A stretch of DNA of 13,596 bases, taken from Anaerolineales bacterium (GTDB lineage Bacteria; Chloroflexota; Anaerolineae; Anaerolineales; Villigracilaceae). Both the position numbers and the translations under genes were made by a program. Below the pieces are notes generated by a model that did not search any database, was not told where the DNA came from, and worked only from the letters and a program-made list of their open reading frames with translations. This document shows, one piece after another, positions 1 through 6,689 of this stretch. The stretch covers positions 1 through 13,596 of the forward strand of contig JAFGKO010000037.1 of the NCBI GenBank assembly GCA_016928525.1, in the 5' to 3' direction. Every line of letters starts with the position of its first letter. Within the stretch, counting starts at the first letter, position 1.

Positions 1-41
1 AGCGCAATCACGAATAAGCCTTTGTAACGATGATGGGTCAT
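1..41 (-). CDS. 5' end of an unidentified gene, cut by the left edge
   Basis: On the minus strand an ATG at 41-39 opens a frame that stays open to the window edge and reads MTHHRYKGLFVIA. An AGGAAG ribosome binding site lies at 52-47, five bases before the ATG, and an exact TATAAT lies at 87-82. These three signals together suggest a true gene start. Thirteen residues are too few to identify a family; the basic start followed by LFVIA could be the beginning of a signal peptide or membrane segment. Confidence 0.42.
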   Translation of the reverse strand, partial: MTHHRYKGLFVIA

Positions 42-81
42 AAACACTTCCTGACTTGTGCGGAGAATCACAATTAAAACG

Positions 82-87
82 ATTATA
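82..87 (-). promoter_or_regulatory. Putative -10 box of the left-edge gene
   Basis: The minus strand reads TATAAT here, an exact consensus -10 hexamer in AT-rich DNA, about 40 bases upstream of the ATG at 41. I see no good -35 hexamer at 16-18 bases, so the call rests on the -10 box and its position. Confidence 0.35.
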
Positions 88-280
88 ATTTGGTAATAAC
101 AAAATATTATTTTCAATTTTGATAGCTTAGTTGCTGTTTCGTATAAATCCGCCCTGTTGCACCTTGTTTACGTACATCCCGGCTTCGTTTGCCAGAATAT
201 TTATGCGAGACCACTTTCGAAAACCCAATCTCGACCATTGGGATTTTGATAGTCACCCTCTTTGGAGTAGTTCTTTTTTG

Positions 281-350
281 AACCGCAAAGGGCGCGAAGC
301 TCGCAAAGATTTAATGGCCTTTCTTCGCGTTCTTTGCGTACTTTGCGGTA
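281..350. repeat. Palindromic element built of CGCAAAG-type nonamers
   Basis: ACCGCAAAG (282-290) is matched by its exact reverse complement CTTTGCGGT (341-349). Each arm is itself a run of nine-base units: ACCGCAAAG, GGCGCGAAG, CTCGCAAAG on the left, and three matching units in reverse on the right. The whole can fold into one imperfect hairpin of about 68 bases. It lies 69 bases past the stop codon of the PH-like gene, so it may also stop or stabilise that transcript. Similar 'CGCAAAG' palindromes are, as I recall, dispersed in many environmental bacterial genomes. Confidence 0.65.
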
Positions 351-418
351 AGTTTCATCTGTCGACCATTCAACCAGACTGGAAGGGGAGACTTTCTTTC
401 ATGTCGTGTTTTCCTATT

Positions 419-931
419 TCAACCTCCCAGCCACCTGGCCCACCATTTTCCCTTTTTGGACGGTGGTCTTACCTTGTCGATTGCTTGCTGGACTTCCTCG
501 CAAAATTTCTGCGCAGCTGATTCTGACCCCATCCCAATATAGCCTCGAACTCGGCCTTTGGAACCTTCGACATATCCGTAGATTTCCAGGCCGGTATCTT
601 TGGAGAACAGGGGTGCATATGCTCTGACTTGAATTTCTTTGAGATCCGCTGCGTTCAACCGAGTACCAGATCGATCCCCACTTCGAACCCAGATAAGTCG
701 CTCAGAGGTAAGTAGCATCCCCATATGGATCGTCGTATCCGACTCTCCTTGCAACAAGGAGAGCATCTTATTGTCGCTTTTTTTCTTCGATAAGGTTTCA
801 CAACACATCAGGACTTCGGCATCTAAACTACCCAACCTTTGCTCCTGGAAATAATCCTGGACAGCTTGGAACAATTCAGGGCGCAATTGCCTCACAGAGC
901 ATTCTCGCGTAGTGTGCTGATAATCACTCAT
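419..931 (-). CDS. Hypothetical protein with a PH-like domain
   Basis: The 170-residue soluble protein has no signal peptide or membrane segment. Its N-terminal half (about 1-60) is predicted mainly helical. From about residue 68 the text GMLLTSERLIWVRSG, then alternating strands and a closing helix (SAAQKFCEEVQQAIDKV, about 140-156), fits the small bacterial PH or GRAM-like fold, in which 'G..LT..RL' is the usual first strand pair. The C-terminus is basic and tryptophan-rich (KKGKWWARW). The ATG at 931 is used although upstream there is only a weak AGAG. It lies 50 bases downstream of the SnoaL-like gene on the same strand and is probably cotranscribed with it. The PH assignment is by pattern only; the ligand or partner is unknown. 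Confidence 0.75.
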   Translation of the reverse strand: MSDYQHTTRECSVRQLRPELFQAVQDYFQEQRLGSLDAEVLMCCETLSKKKSDNKMLSLLQGESDTTIHMGMLLTSERLIWVRSGDRSGTRLNAADLKEIQVRAYAPLFSKDTGLEIYGYVEGSKGRVRGYIGMGSESAAQKFCEEVQQAIDKVRPPSKKGKWWARWLGG

Positions 932-981
932 GTTTTACTCTTTTATTCATATTTACATTATCTCGCAGAGAACATGCGGGA

Positions 982-1365
982 CTATCCTTTGACATAGGAT
1001 AACTTTTCATGGATAAAACCGTCTCTGAGCTGGAATATGTCGACCCCACGGACATGTCCCTTTTTTCCTGTCGCATCTACCCAGTCGTATCGCCAGCGCA
1101 TCACGCAGCGCATACCCAAGCCAAAAATCTCCTCGATTTCGATGTGGGCCTGGGGCGACTCGCGGAAAAAATCCTGCCAGAACCGGGTGACGGCTTCTTT
1201 CCCCGAATAGACAGCGCCGTCTGGGGGCGGATTCGTGTTTTCGAAGACACAATCCTCACTCATCAGCTTCATCATCCCCTCGACATCATGGCGGTTGAAG
1301 GCTTCATTGAACTCCAGGACAATGCGGACCGCCGATTCTAAGCGTGACAAACGGGTTGGACTCAT
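982..1365 (-). CDS. SnoaL-like / NTF2-like family protein
   Basis: The 127-residue protein has the layout of SnoaL-like polyketide cyclase-related proteins of the NTF2 superfamily: an N-terminal helix (RIVLEFNEAFNRHDVEGMMKLMSEDCVFEN, about 14-43), the 'YSGKEAVTRFWQDFF' helix (about 53-67), and then a curved sheet (HIEIEEIFGLGMRCVMRWRYDW, GHVRGVDIFQLRDGFIHEKLSY). The length is normal for the family. The fold forms a cone-shaped pocket used by enzymes such as isomerases, dehydratases and cyclases, or only for ligand binding, so the substrate cannot be read from sequence. An AAGGAG sequence lies 11 bases before the ATG at 1365, which is rather far. It is the first gene of a likely two-gene unit with the PH-like protein. 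Confidence 0.85.
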   Translation of the reverse strand: MSPTRLSRLESAVRIVLEFNEAFNRHDVEGMMKLMSEDCVFENTNPPPDGAVYSGKEAVTRFWQDFFRESPQAHIEIEEIFGLGMRCVMRWRYDWVDATGKKGHVRGVDIFQLRDGFIHEKLSYVKG

Positions 1366-1682
1366 ATCGATAACAACTCCTTCTGCAAAAAGCCGGTTGG
1401 CAGACTGACGATTTATGCACCTACAAATGGTTTAGACGTTTTCCACATGCTGAAGCATTCAGTGGATAGCCAATATGCACAGTTTACTCCAAATTTCTCC
1501 CTCGCTACCTATTCGTATTGCTCAATATCTTCCGTCGCAAGTGCATTCTTCCAGCGACAGTTCAAGCCTGTATGCATGGATGTTCCTGCCCCACCTTCCC
1601 AGAGACTTCCCCGGAACGAATTGCTCTTTTTCAAGCCCACCCCGCATAGTATTTCTGCCGCAAAATTTACGATCCTCAGTTC
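1366..1682. other. Intergenic region, no supported gene
   Basis: This 317-base stretch lies between the DUF3267 gene stop and the SnoaL-like gene start. It should contain the promoter of the SnoaL-like gene, but no clear -35/-10 pair is visible. A minus-strand ATG frame of 41 codons (1522-1647) lacks a ribosome binding site. Plus-strand frames are serine- and proline-rich and overlap the DUF3267 gene. I see no repeat or RNA gene. Confidence 0.5.
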
Positions 1683-2273
1683 CTACTCTTTCCAGACTAC
1701 TTCCAGTTCTCTACCTGTATCCCAATATTTCCCTTTTTTGCCGATTAATCGAATCTGTGTATACATATAGAAATCATGAATCATATCCAACAAACTTGCC
1801 ACAAGCACTGATAAAAGTAAGGGCAACCACCAGCCAGGTAATATGAAGCTTCCCAGCCACCCAACTGCCAACAGGCTGATACTCAATAGTAACGGAGCCA
1901 AGAGGGCACGTTTCATAAGATGATAGTTGATGGCACCCCTTACTCGGTAATGCCCGCTCAAGGCCAGGATGAACTTACGCTCATAGGTAATATGTGTCCG
2001 CTTTTCATGGACGGTACCTACAAAGGCAAGACAATGAAGTTGCTCGTGAAGCCAAACGCCGACGTTCAAGTATAGGATCCCAGCAACCAAATACACGACC
2101 AGGAAATTTACCAAATGCCATTCTGTATTGGGTATTTCCCTGTAGACCCATATTGCAAGAATAACCAAGACAGACAAAGAAACAAATTTCATTACATTGG
2201 AAAATCCAGCAGTGGCGTATCCAATGCGCATCCATTTGTACCCACATTTTTGTTTTTGCAGTGTTCCTTGCAT
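1683..2273 (-). CDS. DUF3267 family putative membrane zinc metalloprotease
   Basis: The 196-residue membrane protein has predicted helices at about 29-44, 55-73, 122-140 and 144-163. The second is followed directly by HEQLH (residues 76-80), an HExxH zinc motif at the membrane face, and an Asp/His group lies late in the protein (LLDMIHDFYMY, 161-171). This matches the DUF3267 'putative zincin peptidase' family in length and motif placement; a late Asp is the likely third zinc ligand. The family's substrates are largely unknown, and membrane-embedded cleavage is inferred from the fold. The ATG at 2273 has AAGGA six bases upstream. The C-terminal 20 residues are charged and probably cytoplasmic. 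It stands alone, with gaps of more than 180 bases on both sides. Confidence 0.82.
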   Translation of the reverse strand: MQGTLQKQKCGYKWMRIGYATAGFSNVMKFVSLSVLVILAIWVYREIPNTEWHLVNFLVVYLVAGILYLNVGVWLHEQLHCLAFVGTVHEKRTHITYERKFILALSGHYRVRGAINYHLMKRALLAPLLLSISLLAVGWLGSFILPGWWLPLLLSVLVASLLDMIHDFYMYTQIRLIGKKGKYWDTGRELEVVWKE

Positions 2274-2454
2274 GTGTTTTCCTTATCAACAGAATCCCAA
2301 CTCTGATATTACAAACTCATCGTTGAATTTTCATGTTTCTCATTGATCGGCAATGCCTGACGCCCAATATCGCCACCGCAACGGACAGGACGAACCCAAA
2401 AAGATTCCAGGAAGGCAAAAACTGGCGGAGCAGAAAATTCCATAAGGAACCATA

Positions 2455-2796
2455 TTAGTAATAAGCGCTGGCTTTGATAAACGCGTGATAGACGAGCCAA
2501 ATAGGCATAAGAAAGAATGTAAACTGCGCAAGATAAAGCAGATAGCCTCTGCGCGACAAAAGAAAAGCGAATACGGACAGGAACCAGGCACCAGAGCACA
2601 AACAGAAGAGCAGATAGCGTTCCACGCCTGCGCTGGGTGGGCCCTCTGTAAATATTGCGCCTTCCAGCAGAGACTTATGGATTTCCTCAAGAACCTGGAC
2701 AGATATCCATACTTCACGAAAAAGATATATCGCCAGACCGATCAACAGGATTGACAACAGATATTCGGTGCTTTTATCTAATGTGGATACTTTCAT
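2455..2796 (-). CDS. Small integral membrane protein of unknown function
   Basis: The 113-residue protein has three strongly hydrophobic segments, about 11-31 (YLLSILLIGLAIYLF), 60-79 (RYLLFCLCSGAWFLSVFAFLL) and 84-106 (GYLLYLAQFTFFLMPIWLVYHAF). A polar loop (about 33-58) separates the first two. I do not recognise a family. I preferred this frame to two overlapping minus-strand frames (2309-2599 and 2340-2717) because only this one gives a regular membrane-protein pattern with charges confined to loops. The ATG at 2796 has only a weak TGAG upstream, and an AT-rich TTTATAT stretch directly before it could be a -10 box. Both neighbours are on the same strand, but the gaps (148 and 181 bases) argue against an operon. 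Confidence 0.6.
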   Translation of the reverse strand: MKVSTLDKSTEYLLSILLIGLAIYLFREVWISVQVLEEIHKSLLEGAIFTEGPPSAGVERYLLFCLCSGAWFLSVFAFLLSRRGYLLYLAQFTFFLMPIWLVYHAFIKASAYY

Positions 2797-2944
2797 CTCA
2801 GATATAAACGAATCAAGCTACGGGTTTGTGACGGACTCGGCGTGTTTGACAGAGTGACCCAATTGGCGGGGTCAGGCTATTTCGTCCACGCGGAGCATCC
2901 TGTAGGGGCGGATGAAGTGGGAACGGCTGTGCTGGGCTGCACAT

Positions 2945-4204
2945 TTATGGTTCAATATGCGAGTACTGCACTTGAATAATGTTGTTTACCATTCCAATTT
3001 CCACCAGTACAGTTTGTCCAATTCTAAAATTGCCTAAAGGATCTTCTTGGGAACCACCACCCCGCATTACGATCTGAAAATATCGCCCGTAACCCGCCTC
3101 AGATGAATATATAGCGCCTCGGACCGAACCGTAAGGAGAAGTAATTAGCACATTATCACTCTCGAAGCCTAATGCCTCTAATTGGTCATAGAATGCTCTG
3201 GGAATGGTTACAGGATGGTGATTGTAATTTACAAAGGATTTGTTGATTTTGAAGGAAAACTGAAGTGATTCGGAATAAGCAGTTGCCTTCGTTGCTTGGA
3301 TTGCACTTTCCTGTATTTCTGTTTGCCGTACTTCTTCAACAACTTGTTCGCTAGCTCCATATAAATCTAAAAATTTAGAAAAAGAAACAATGTGAAACGA
3401 GAACCCATTCGATATTCTTCTAAATTCATCAAAAAGTTCAAATCTTGGATACAATGGTTGCCCTTCACTTTTATGCCACCAATCAGGTTTTTCTTCACCT
3501 GAAACCAAAATAGCATTCTTTTTCTGAGTTTTTCCCAACTCTAAAATCGTTTTCCAAATAATTAAATCACCAATCCCTCCATCATCTTTGCTTGCATCTT
3601 TGTACCCTGGCGGAATTTGATGCAAGTAACGAATTTCCAATTCTTCTTTGAGTTTTTCTTTATCGAATTGTGGATCAAAAACTGTATCTTTGCTAAATAA
3701 GTCACGGTACAGCAAACTTACGGGATCATTCCATGTCCATGCCTGAATATGTTCAATGACTCGTGCTATGGCCTTTCTATAAGCATCAAGCAGTTTATCA
3801 AGCTCGTCCTCCAAGCGAACAGACTCTTGATAATCAGGGAGAGATTCAAGAAGAGGATACTTCCCTTTGCGAAAAGGTGCGACATTTTTCTTTCGGTTAA
3901 GTTGTTGAAATAGTTCCGCCAATTTTGTGGCACGATTCTTGGCAAATTCTCTGGCAACTTGGCCTGGGATGACCAATCTTTTGTTGGCTACAAGTGCTTG
4001 GTAGGTCTTCTCTATTTGCTCAAGACTTTCCTTGCCAATCGAATAAAGGACAAGCAGCGAGTTTGTATCGAGAACAACTATGCAATCGTCCTTTATCTCT
4101 AGCAGAGTCTTTGGCTTTGCTGTGAACACTGCGTCTGCTTCTGGATATACAGCGTTTGATATAAGAAAATTATTATTGTCGTACTTCTTATCCTCGTCAG
4201 ACAT
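2945..4204 (-). CDS. PIN-like domain protein with an extra C-terminal domain
   Basis: The 419-residue soluble protein starts with a PIN-like nuclease domain (about 38-285). Expected acidic positions are visible: D46 in VVLDTN, E86 in VAREF, D213 in GIGDLIIW, and E237/E238/D241 in LVSGEEKPDWW. PIN domains are Mg-dependent ribonucleases. A long charged helical insert (about 90-205) with 'FRKGKYPLLESLPDY' resembles the large PIN_8-type proteins rather than short VapC toxins. Residues about 317-419 form a separate beta-rich module (VTIPRAFYDQL... then GQTVLVEI) that resembles a B3- or AbrB-like barrel, so it may bind nucleic acid; this is inference. AGGAG lies eight bases before the ATG at 4204. 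The gene is AT-richer than the genes at 4973-10300 and lies 176 bases downstream of a HEPN-like gene. A role in RNA-targeting defence is plausible but unproven. Confidence 0.8.
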   Translation of the reverse strand: MSDEDKKYDNNNFLISNAVYPEADAVFTAKPKTLLEIKDDCIVVLDTNSLLVLYSIGKESLEQIEKTYQALVANKRLVIPGQVAREFAKNRATKLAELFQQLNRKKNVAPFRKGKYPLLESLPDYQESVRLEDELDKLLDAYRKAIARVIEHIQAWTWNDPVSLLYRDLFSKDTVFDPQFDKEKLKEELEIRYLHQIPPGYKDASKDDGGIGDLIIWKTILELGKTQKKNAILVSGEEKPDWWHKSEGQPLYPRFELFDEFRRISNGFSFHIVSFSKFLDLYGASEQVVEEVRQTEIQESAIQATKATAYSESLQFSFKINKSFVNYNHHPVTIPRAFYDQLEALGFESDNVLITSPYGSVRGAIYSSEAGYGRYFQIVMRGGGSQEDPLGNFRIGQTVLVEIGMVNNIIQVQYSHIEP

Positions 4205-4247
4205 ATAAGCGACTCCTGTTAACCAATCTCCCGAAGATTACCGCTTT

Positions 4248-4267
4248 GGCGGCGAGAATCAGCCGCC
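4248..4267. repeat. Small GC hairpin between the HEPN and PIN genes
   Basis: GGCGGC (4248-4253) and GCCGCC (4262-4267) form a perfect six-base stem with an eight-base loop inside otherwise AT-rich DNA. No T-run follows on the minus strand, so it is not a classical terminator. It may weaken readthrough between the two genes or be a remnant of an inserted element. Confidence 0.4.
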
Positions 4268-4380
4268 CAGTGCAACCACGCATGATAGCAGGCCCTAGGG
4301 TTGAGCTTATCGAAACCATCATTTTTCAGCAGAAGAACGTAAAGCAGTTCTTAGAACGTTTTGTTAGACACATCTAATTG

Positions 4381-4833
4381 CTAGACCCAAGCGTCATGCT
4401 CTTGACACCAGTCGTATAGAAAAACAACTTGCTCCAGTTCATAGATTCCTTTTTGAAGTTCTCTAAACTCTTTGCGGCCACTGTAGTTACTCGCAAGCCC
4501 TTGCATAATTGCTTGATTTGCCAACAACTCATGTGCAATGTAATTTCTGTAATCGATAACACTTTGTAAAAGCACAATGAAATCTGCTCTAAGACCACAC
4601 TTTTTTAGCTCTTCTTTAGTGCGACCAAGAGTCCATTTCTCTGTTTTCTCATAATCGTATCCAAATTTACTTGAAAGCAGGTTCTTTAGCCCAATTTCAA
4701 GGATTTGAGAAACTCCCATGAACATCGCAAATTGCTCAAAGAAATTTTGATTTTCGTATTTCTCAAGTCTTTTGAAAACTTGATCTTGGATTTCCTCCCC
4801 CGTGAGACTCGGACCTTTTGTTTCATCAGTCAT
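4381..4833 (-). CDS. HEPN-like protein, candidate ribonuclease or RNA-binding protein
   Basis: The 150-residue, nearly all-helical, charged protein carries DYRNYIAHELL, in which R96 and H101 form the RX4H signature of HEPN domains. The preceding helix (about 34-54, FAMFMGVSQILEIGLKNLLSS) and following helix (about 122-143) complete a four-helix bundle of normal HEPN size. Many HEPN proteins with an intact R-X4-6-H are metal-independent RNases in toxin-antitoxin and antiviral systems, while others only bind. There is no MNT nucleotidyltransferase partner nearby; the gene downstream is instead a PIN protein. No strong ribosome binding site is visible before the ATG at 4833. A TATAAA box lies at 4857-4852 and a stronger TATAAT at 4958-4953. 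The gene is AT-rich, like the PIN gene. Confidence 0.72.
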   Translation of the reverse strand: MTDETKGPSLTGEEIQDQVFKRLEKYENQNFFEQFAMFMGVSQILEIGLKNLLSSKFGYDYEKTEKWTLGRTKEELKKCGLRADFIVLLQSVIDYRNYIAHELLANQAIMQGLASNYSGRKEFRELQKGIYELEQVVFLYDWCQEHDAWV

Positions 4834-4848
4834 CTGAAAAATCCATTT

Positions 4849-4941
4849 TTATTTATACACAGCAAGTGCACCTAGATAAAGATTCGATGGATGGCATCCA
4901 TTTAACAAATTATCGGCGGTAGCAGATCGAATTTTTCTCAT
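4849..4941 (-). CDS. Possible small ORF (30 codons) ahead of the HEPN-like gene
   Basis: An ATG at 4941-4939 opens a 30-codon frame ending in TAA at 4851-4849, starting MRKIRSATADNLLNG and ending GALAVYK. It has a G-rich ribosome binding site (GGGGGTGG) four bases before the ATG and an exact TATAAT at 4958-4953 just upstream. It ends 15 bases before the HEPN-like start codon. It resembles no family I know. It may be a leader peptide, a small antitoxin-like protein or chance; the placement between promoter and HEPN gene is the only support. Confidence 0.28.
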   Translation of the reverse strand: MRKIRSATADNLLNGCHPSNLYLGALAVYK

Positions 4942-4952
4942 AAACCACCCCC

Positions 4953-4958
4953 ATTATA
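4953..4958 (-). promoter_or_regulatory. Putative -10 box for the HEPN-PIN segment
   Basis: The minus strand reads TATAAT exactly at 4958-4953, between the end of the glycosyltransferase gene and the HEPN-like gene. No convincing -35 hexamer is seen, since the upstream DNA is the 3' end of the glycosyltransferase gene. A second, weaker box (TATAAA, 4857-4852) lies closer to the HEPN-like ATG. Confidence 0.35.
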
Positions 4959-4972
4959 TAGCATTCACAACC

Positions 4973-6451
4973 CTATTTCATCACCCGGTAGACCACAAAC
5001 CTGCGGTTTTGGAAGACCATATCCAATGCCAGGTGGCACTCGTCGATGCGCTCCGGGGGGATCTGCAAGTTCTCGCCCACTTTTTTGCTCAAGGCCAGGT
5101 AATCGCCTTCCAGTATCCGCTCGCATTCGGTCAGCGCCAGCGAGGCGCGCTCGGTCATCAGACGCATGGCGCGCGGCTTGAAGAACACGATGACGCTATC
5201 GGGCGGGGTGTTATTCTTGATGAAATCGTAGGTTTCGAGGCTGTATGGATCGAAAGGCCCGTTGATTTCCCGGCCAGCGCGCAGGTTGGCGTATGCATTC
5301 GAGCCCGAATTGTAAGCAAAAAGTACCACGATCAATAGCAGGTAGGCATACGCCCCTTTCTGCAGGATGGCTTTTTGGTTTTCGCCCGCTTTTTCGAGCG
5401 TCACTCGCATGCCCTGCACGGCAAAATAGATGAAGAACGGCAGCATGGGAAACAAAAAGCGGTAGCCTTGCCATTCCGGCCAGGTCCACAGCACGATGAG
5501 ATACAGGGCAGCGTAGAGCACGAACAGCAGGTCCGCTTTGAAGCGGGCTGCCAGCCCGATGAAGAACAGCACCACGAACATGCCGAAGAACAGCGCCTGC
5601 CCCGGCAGGGTGGCAAAGAACTCCCCGAACACCTGTGAATAAGCGACGACATTACCCGTCAGTGTGTCCGGGCTGAAACCGGCGTACAGCGCCAGGTAGG
5701 AGCTCTGTCCGCCGGGGAAGACCAGCGCCGAAATGCCCCACAGCACCCCAAAGGCTGCCAGGATAATGAGCGAATCTGTCACGAGCTGGCGGCGTTGCGC
5801 GCGTTGCCCCAAAAAACGGATGCCCTGGAAGAGCAGCACGCTCCCCAGCAGGACCAGTCCCTGCGTGCGTACGAAGGTGGCCACGAAAATGGCGACACCA
5901 GTCAGGGCTGCCAGCCACAGCCTGCGCTTGGCCCGAGTCTCGTGGGTGTACAGGTCCGCCAGCAGGAGGGCCAGGGTGGAAAATAACAGGAAGGGTATAT
6001 CAGAGGCGATGTTATCGAGGAAGCGCAAAAGCTCGGGGTTGAACGCGAACAGGGAAACGGCTATTACCCTTTCGGGCACAGGCAGGCTCTCGGTCAGGGT
6101 GAAGCGGCGTTTGGTCAGGAAGAAGAAAACCAGCAAGAAGCCCAGATACGCCAACAAACCGGGCAATTTCAGCGCCAGCGGGCTGAGTCCGATCAGCGCA
6201 TAGACCGGGGCCAGCATGAGCGGGAAACCCCAGGGGTAAGCCGCCGGTCCGATCTGGTGGGAGGATTGCGTCACGGTGAAAGTGTTGGCCGCAACAAACT
6301 CGTCCATATTCCTGGCCAGGATGCTTTTGGCCTGCATGATGTAGGCCGCAAAATCGTCGCCCCACCAGTGCCCGCGCGTGAGCACGGACGAACCGAGCAG
6401 GGCGCTGGTCAGGAGCATGAGCGCGAGGAGGATGGCGGCCATTTTGGACAT
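4973..6451 (-). CDS. GT39/ArnT-like membrane glycosyltransferase
   Basis: With the start used here the protein has 492 residues: about ten to eleven hydrophobic segments, then a soluble C-terminal tail (about 390-492). The first segment is followed by GHWWGDDFAAYIMQAKSI, an acidic D-D pair in the first outer loop as in GT-C fold enzymes (protein mannosyltransferases, ArnT). These use a polyprenyl-phosphate sugar donor at the outer membrane face. The acceptor cannot be told. The frame is open up to an ATG at 6553, but I chose the ATG at 6451 because the membrane segment starts just after it, the upstream residues do not look like coding sequence, and TACAAT lies six bases before it, suggesting a leaderless start. 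It is much more GC-rich than the HEPN and PIN genes downstream. Confidence 0.82.
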   Translation of the reverse strand: MSKMAAILLALMLLTSALLGSSVLTRGHWWGDDFAAYIMQAKSILARNMDEFVAANTFTVTQSSHQIGPAAYPWGFPLMLAPVYALIGLSPLALKLPGLLAYLGFLLVFFFLTKRRFTLTESLPVPERVIAVSLFAFNPELLRFLDNIASDIPFLLFSTLALLLADLYTHETRAKRRLWLAALTGVAIFVATFVRTQGLVLLGSVLLFQGIRFLGQRAQRRQLVTDSLIILAAFGVLWGISALVFPGGQSSYLALYAGFSPDTLTGNVVAYSQVFGEFFATLPGQALFFGMFVVLFFIGLAARFKADLLFVLYAALYLIVLWTWPEWQGYRFLFPMLPFFIYFAVQGMRVTLEKAGENQKAILQKGAYAYLLLIVVLFAYNSGSNAYANLRAGREINGPFDPYSLETYDFIKNNTPPDSVIVFFKPRAMRLMTERASLALTECERILEGDYLALSKKVGENLQIPPERIDECHLALDMVFQNRRFVVYRVMK

Positions 6452-6457
6452 GACCGG

Positions 6458-6463
6458 ATTGTA
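6458..6463 (-). promoter_or_regulatory. -10 box of the glycosyltransferase gene, leaderless arrangement
   Basis: TACAAT (6463-6458) lies exactly six bases before the ATG at 6451. A transcript starting about seven bases past the -10 box would begin at the A of ATG. No -35 consensus is visible. The same TANNNT-N6-start spacing is found at the YtrA-type and EamA genes. Confidence 0.45.
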
Positions 6464-6570
6464 CACCGAAACGAGAATGGGAAAATAGAAAATTTGTTCT
6501 AATTGCAAGGGGCAAAAATGAGAGCCTATCGCTCCCTTAATATGGACAAGCAAGAAACAATAATTTTCCT

Positions 6571-6660
6571 CGCTGAGCGGAGGGTCGAATGCTAATGAGC
6601 CTCGTAGTCGAAGCGCAAATTTGTTTGCCCCCTTCGACTACGCTATCGCTCCGCTCAGGA
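6571..6660. repeat. Dispersed inverted repeat A
   Basis: Two nested perfect inverted repeats are seen: CTGAGCGGAG (6573-6582) with CTCCGCTCAG (6649-6658), and CGTAGTCGAAG (6603-6613) with CTTCGACTACG (6632-6642). The 20 bases at 6603-6622 recur in inverted orientation at 8013-8032. The element lies between the CPBP stop and the glycosyltransferase start and carries no ORF. It may act as a terminator for the CPBP transcript or be a non-autonomous mobile repeat. Confidence 0.75.
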
Positions 6661-6689
6661 CAGAAGTATCTTTATCAATTGATGGTATT

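Larger units (their letters stand above)
42..418. other. Intergenic region without a convincing gene
   Basis: This 377-base stretch separates two minus-strand genes. It holds the promoter and ribosome binding site of the left-edge gene near 47-87, an AT-rich stretch at about 70-130, and the palindromic repeat at 281-350. Plus-strand frames here give low-complexity, cysteine- and proline-rich translations without a ribosome binding site, and I do not regard them as genes. Confidence 0.6.

Noticed and set aside
1522..1647. Minus-strand ORF of 41 codons after the DUF3267 gene.
   Set aside because: No ribosome binding site, no recognisable pattern, and it would only extend the DUF3267 gene by a frameshift although that protein is already full length.
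1447..1846. Plus-strand frames of 107 and 123 codons.
   Set aside because: Serine- and proline-rich translations without domains or ribosome binding sites; they overlap the well-supported DUF3267 gene on the other strand.
2309..2717. Two minus-strand frames overlapping the small membrane protein gene.
   Set aside because: Their translations are irregular and cysteine/serine-rich; the frame at 2455-2796 gives clean membrane segments.
2797..2944. GC-richer patch with 'TGTAGGGGCGG' between the small membrane protein and the PIN gene.
   Set aside because: It resembles fragments of dispersed repeats seen in environmental genomes, but no inverted partner or terminal repeat is present here, so I could not define an element.
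4205..4407. Integron attC-like site between the HEPN and PIN genes: GTCTAAC (4370-4364 on the minus strand) right after the HEPN-like stop codon.
   Set aside because: The 7-base core fits RYYYAAC, but no GTTRRRY partner is found within about 150 bases, and no such site follows the PIN gene. The evidence is too weak for a gene cassette.
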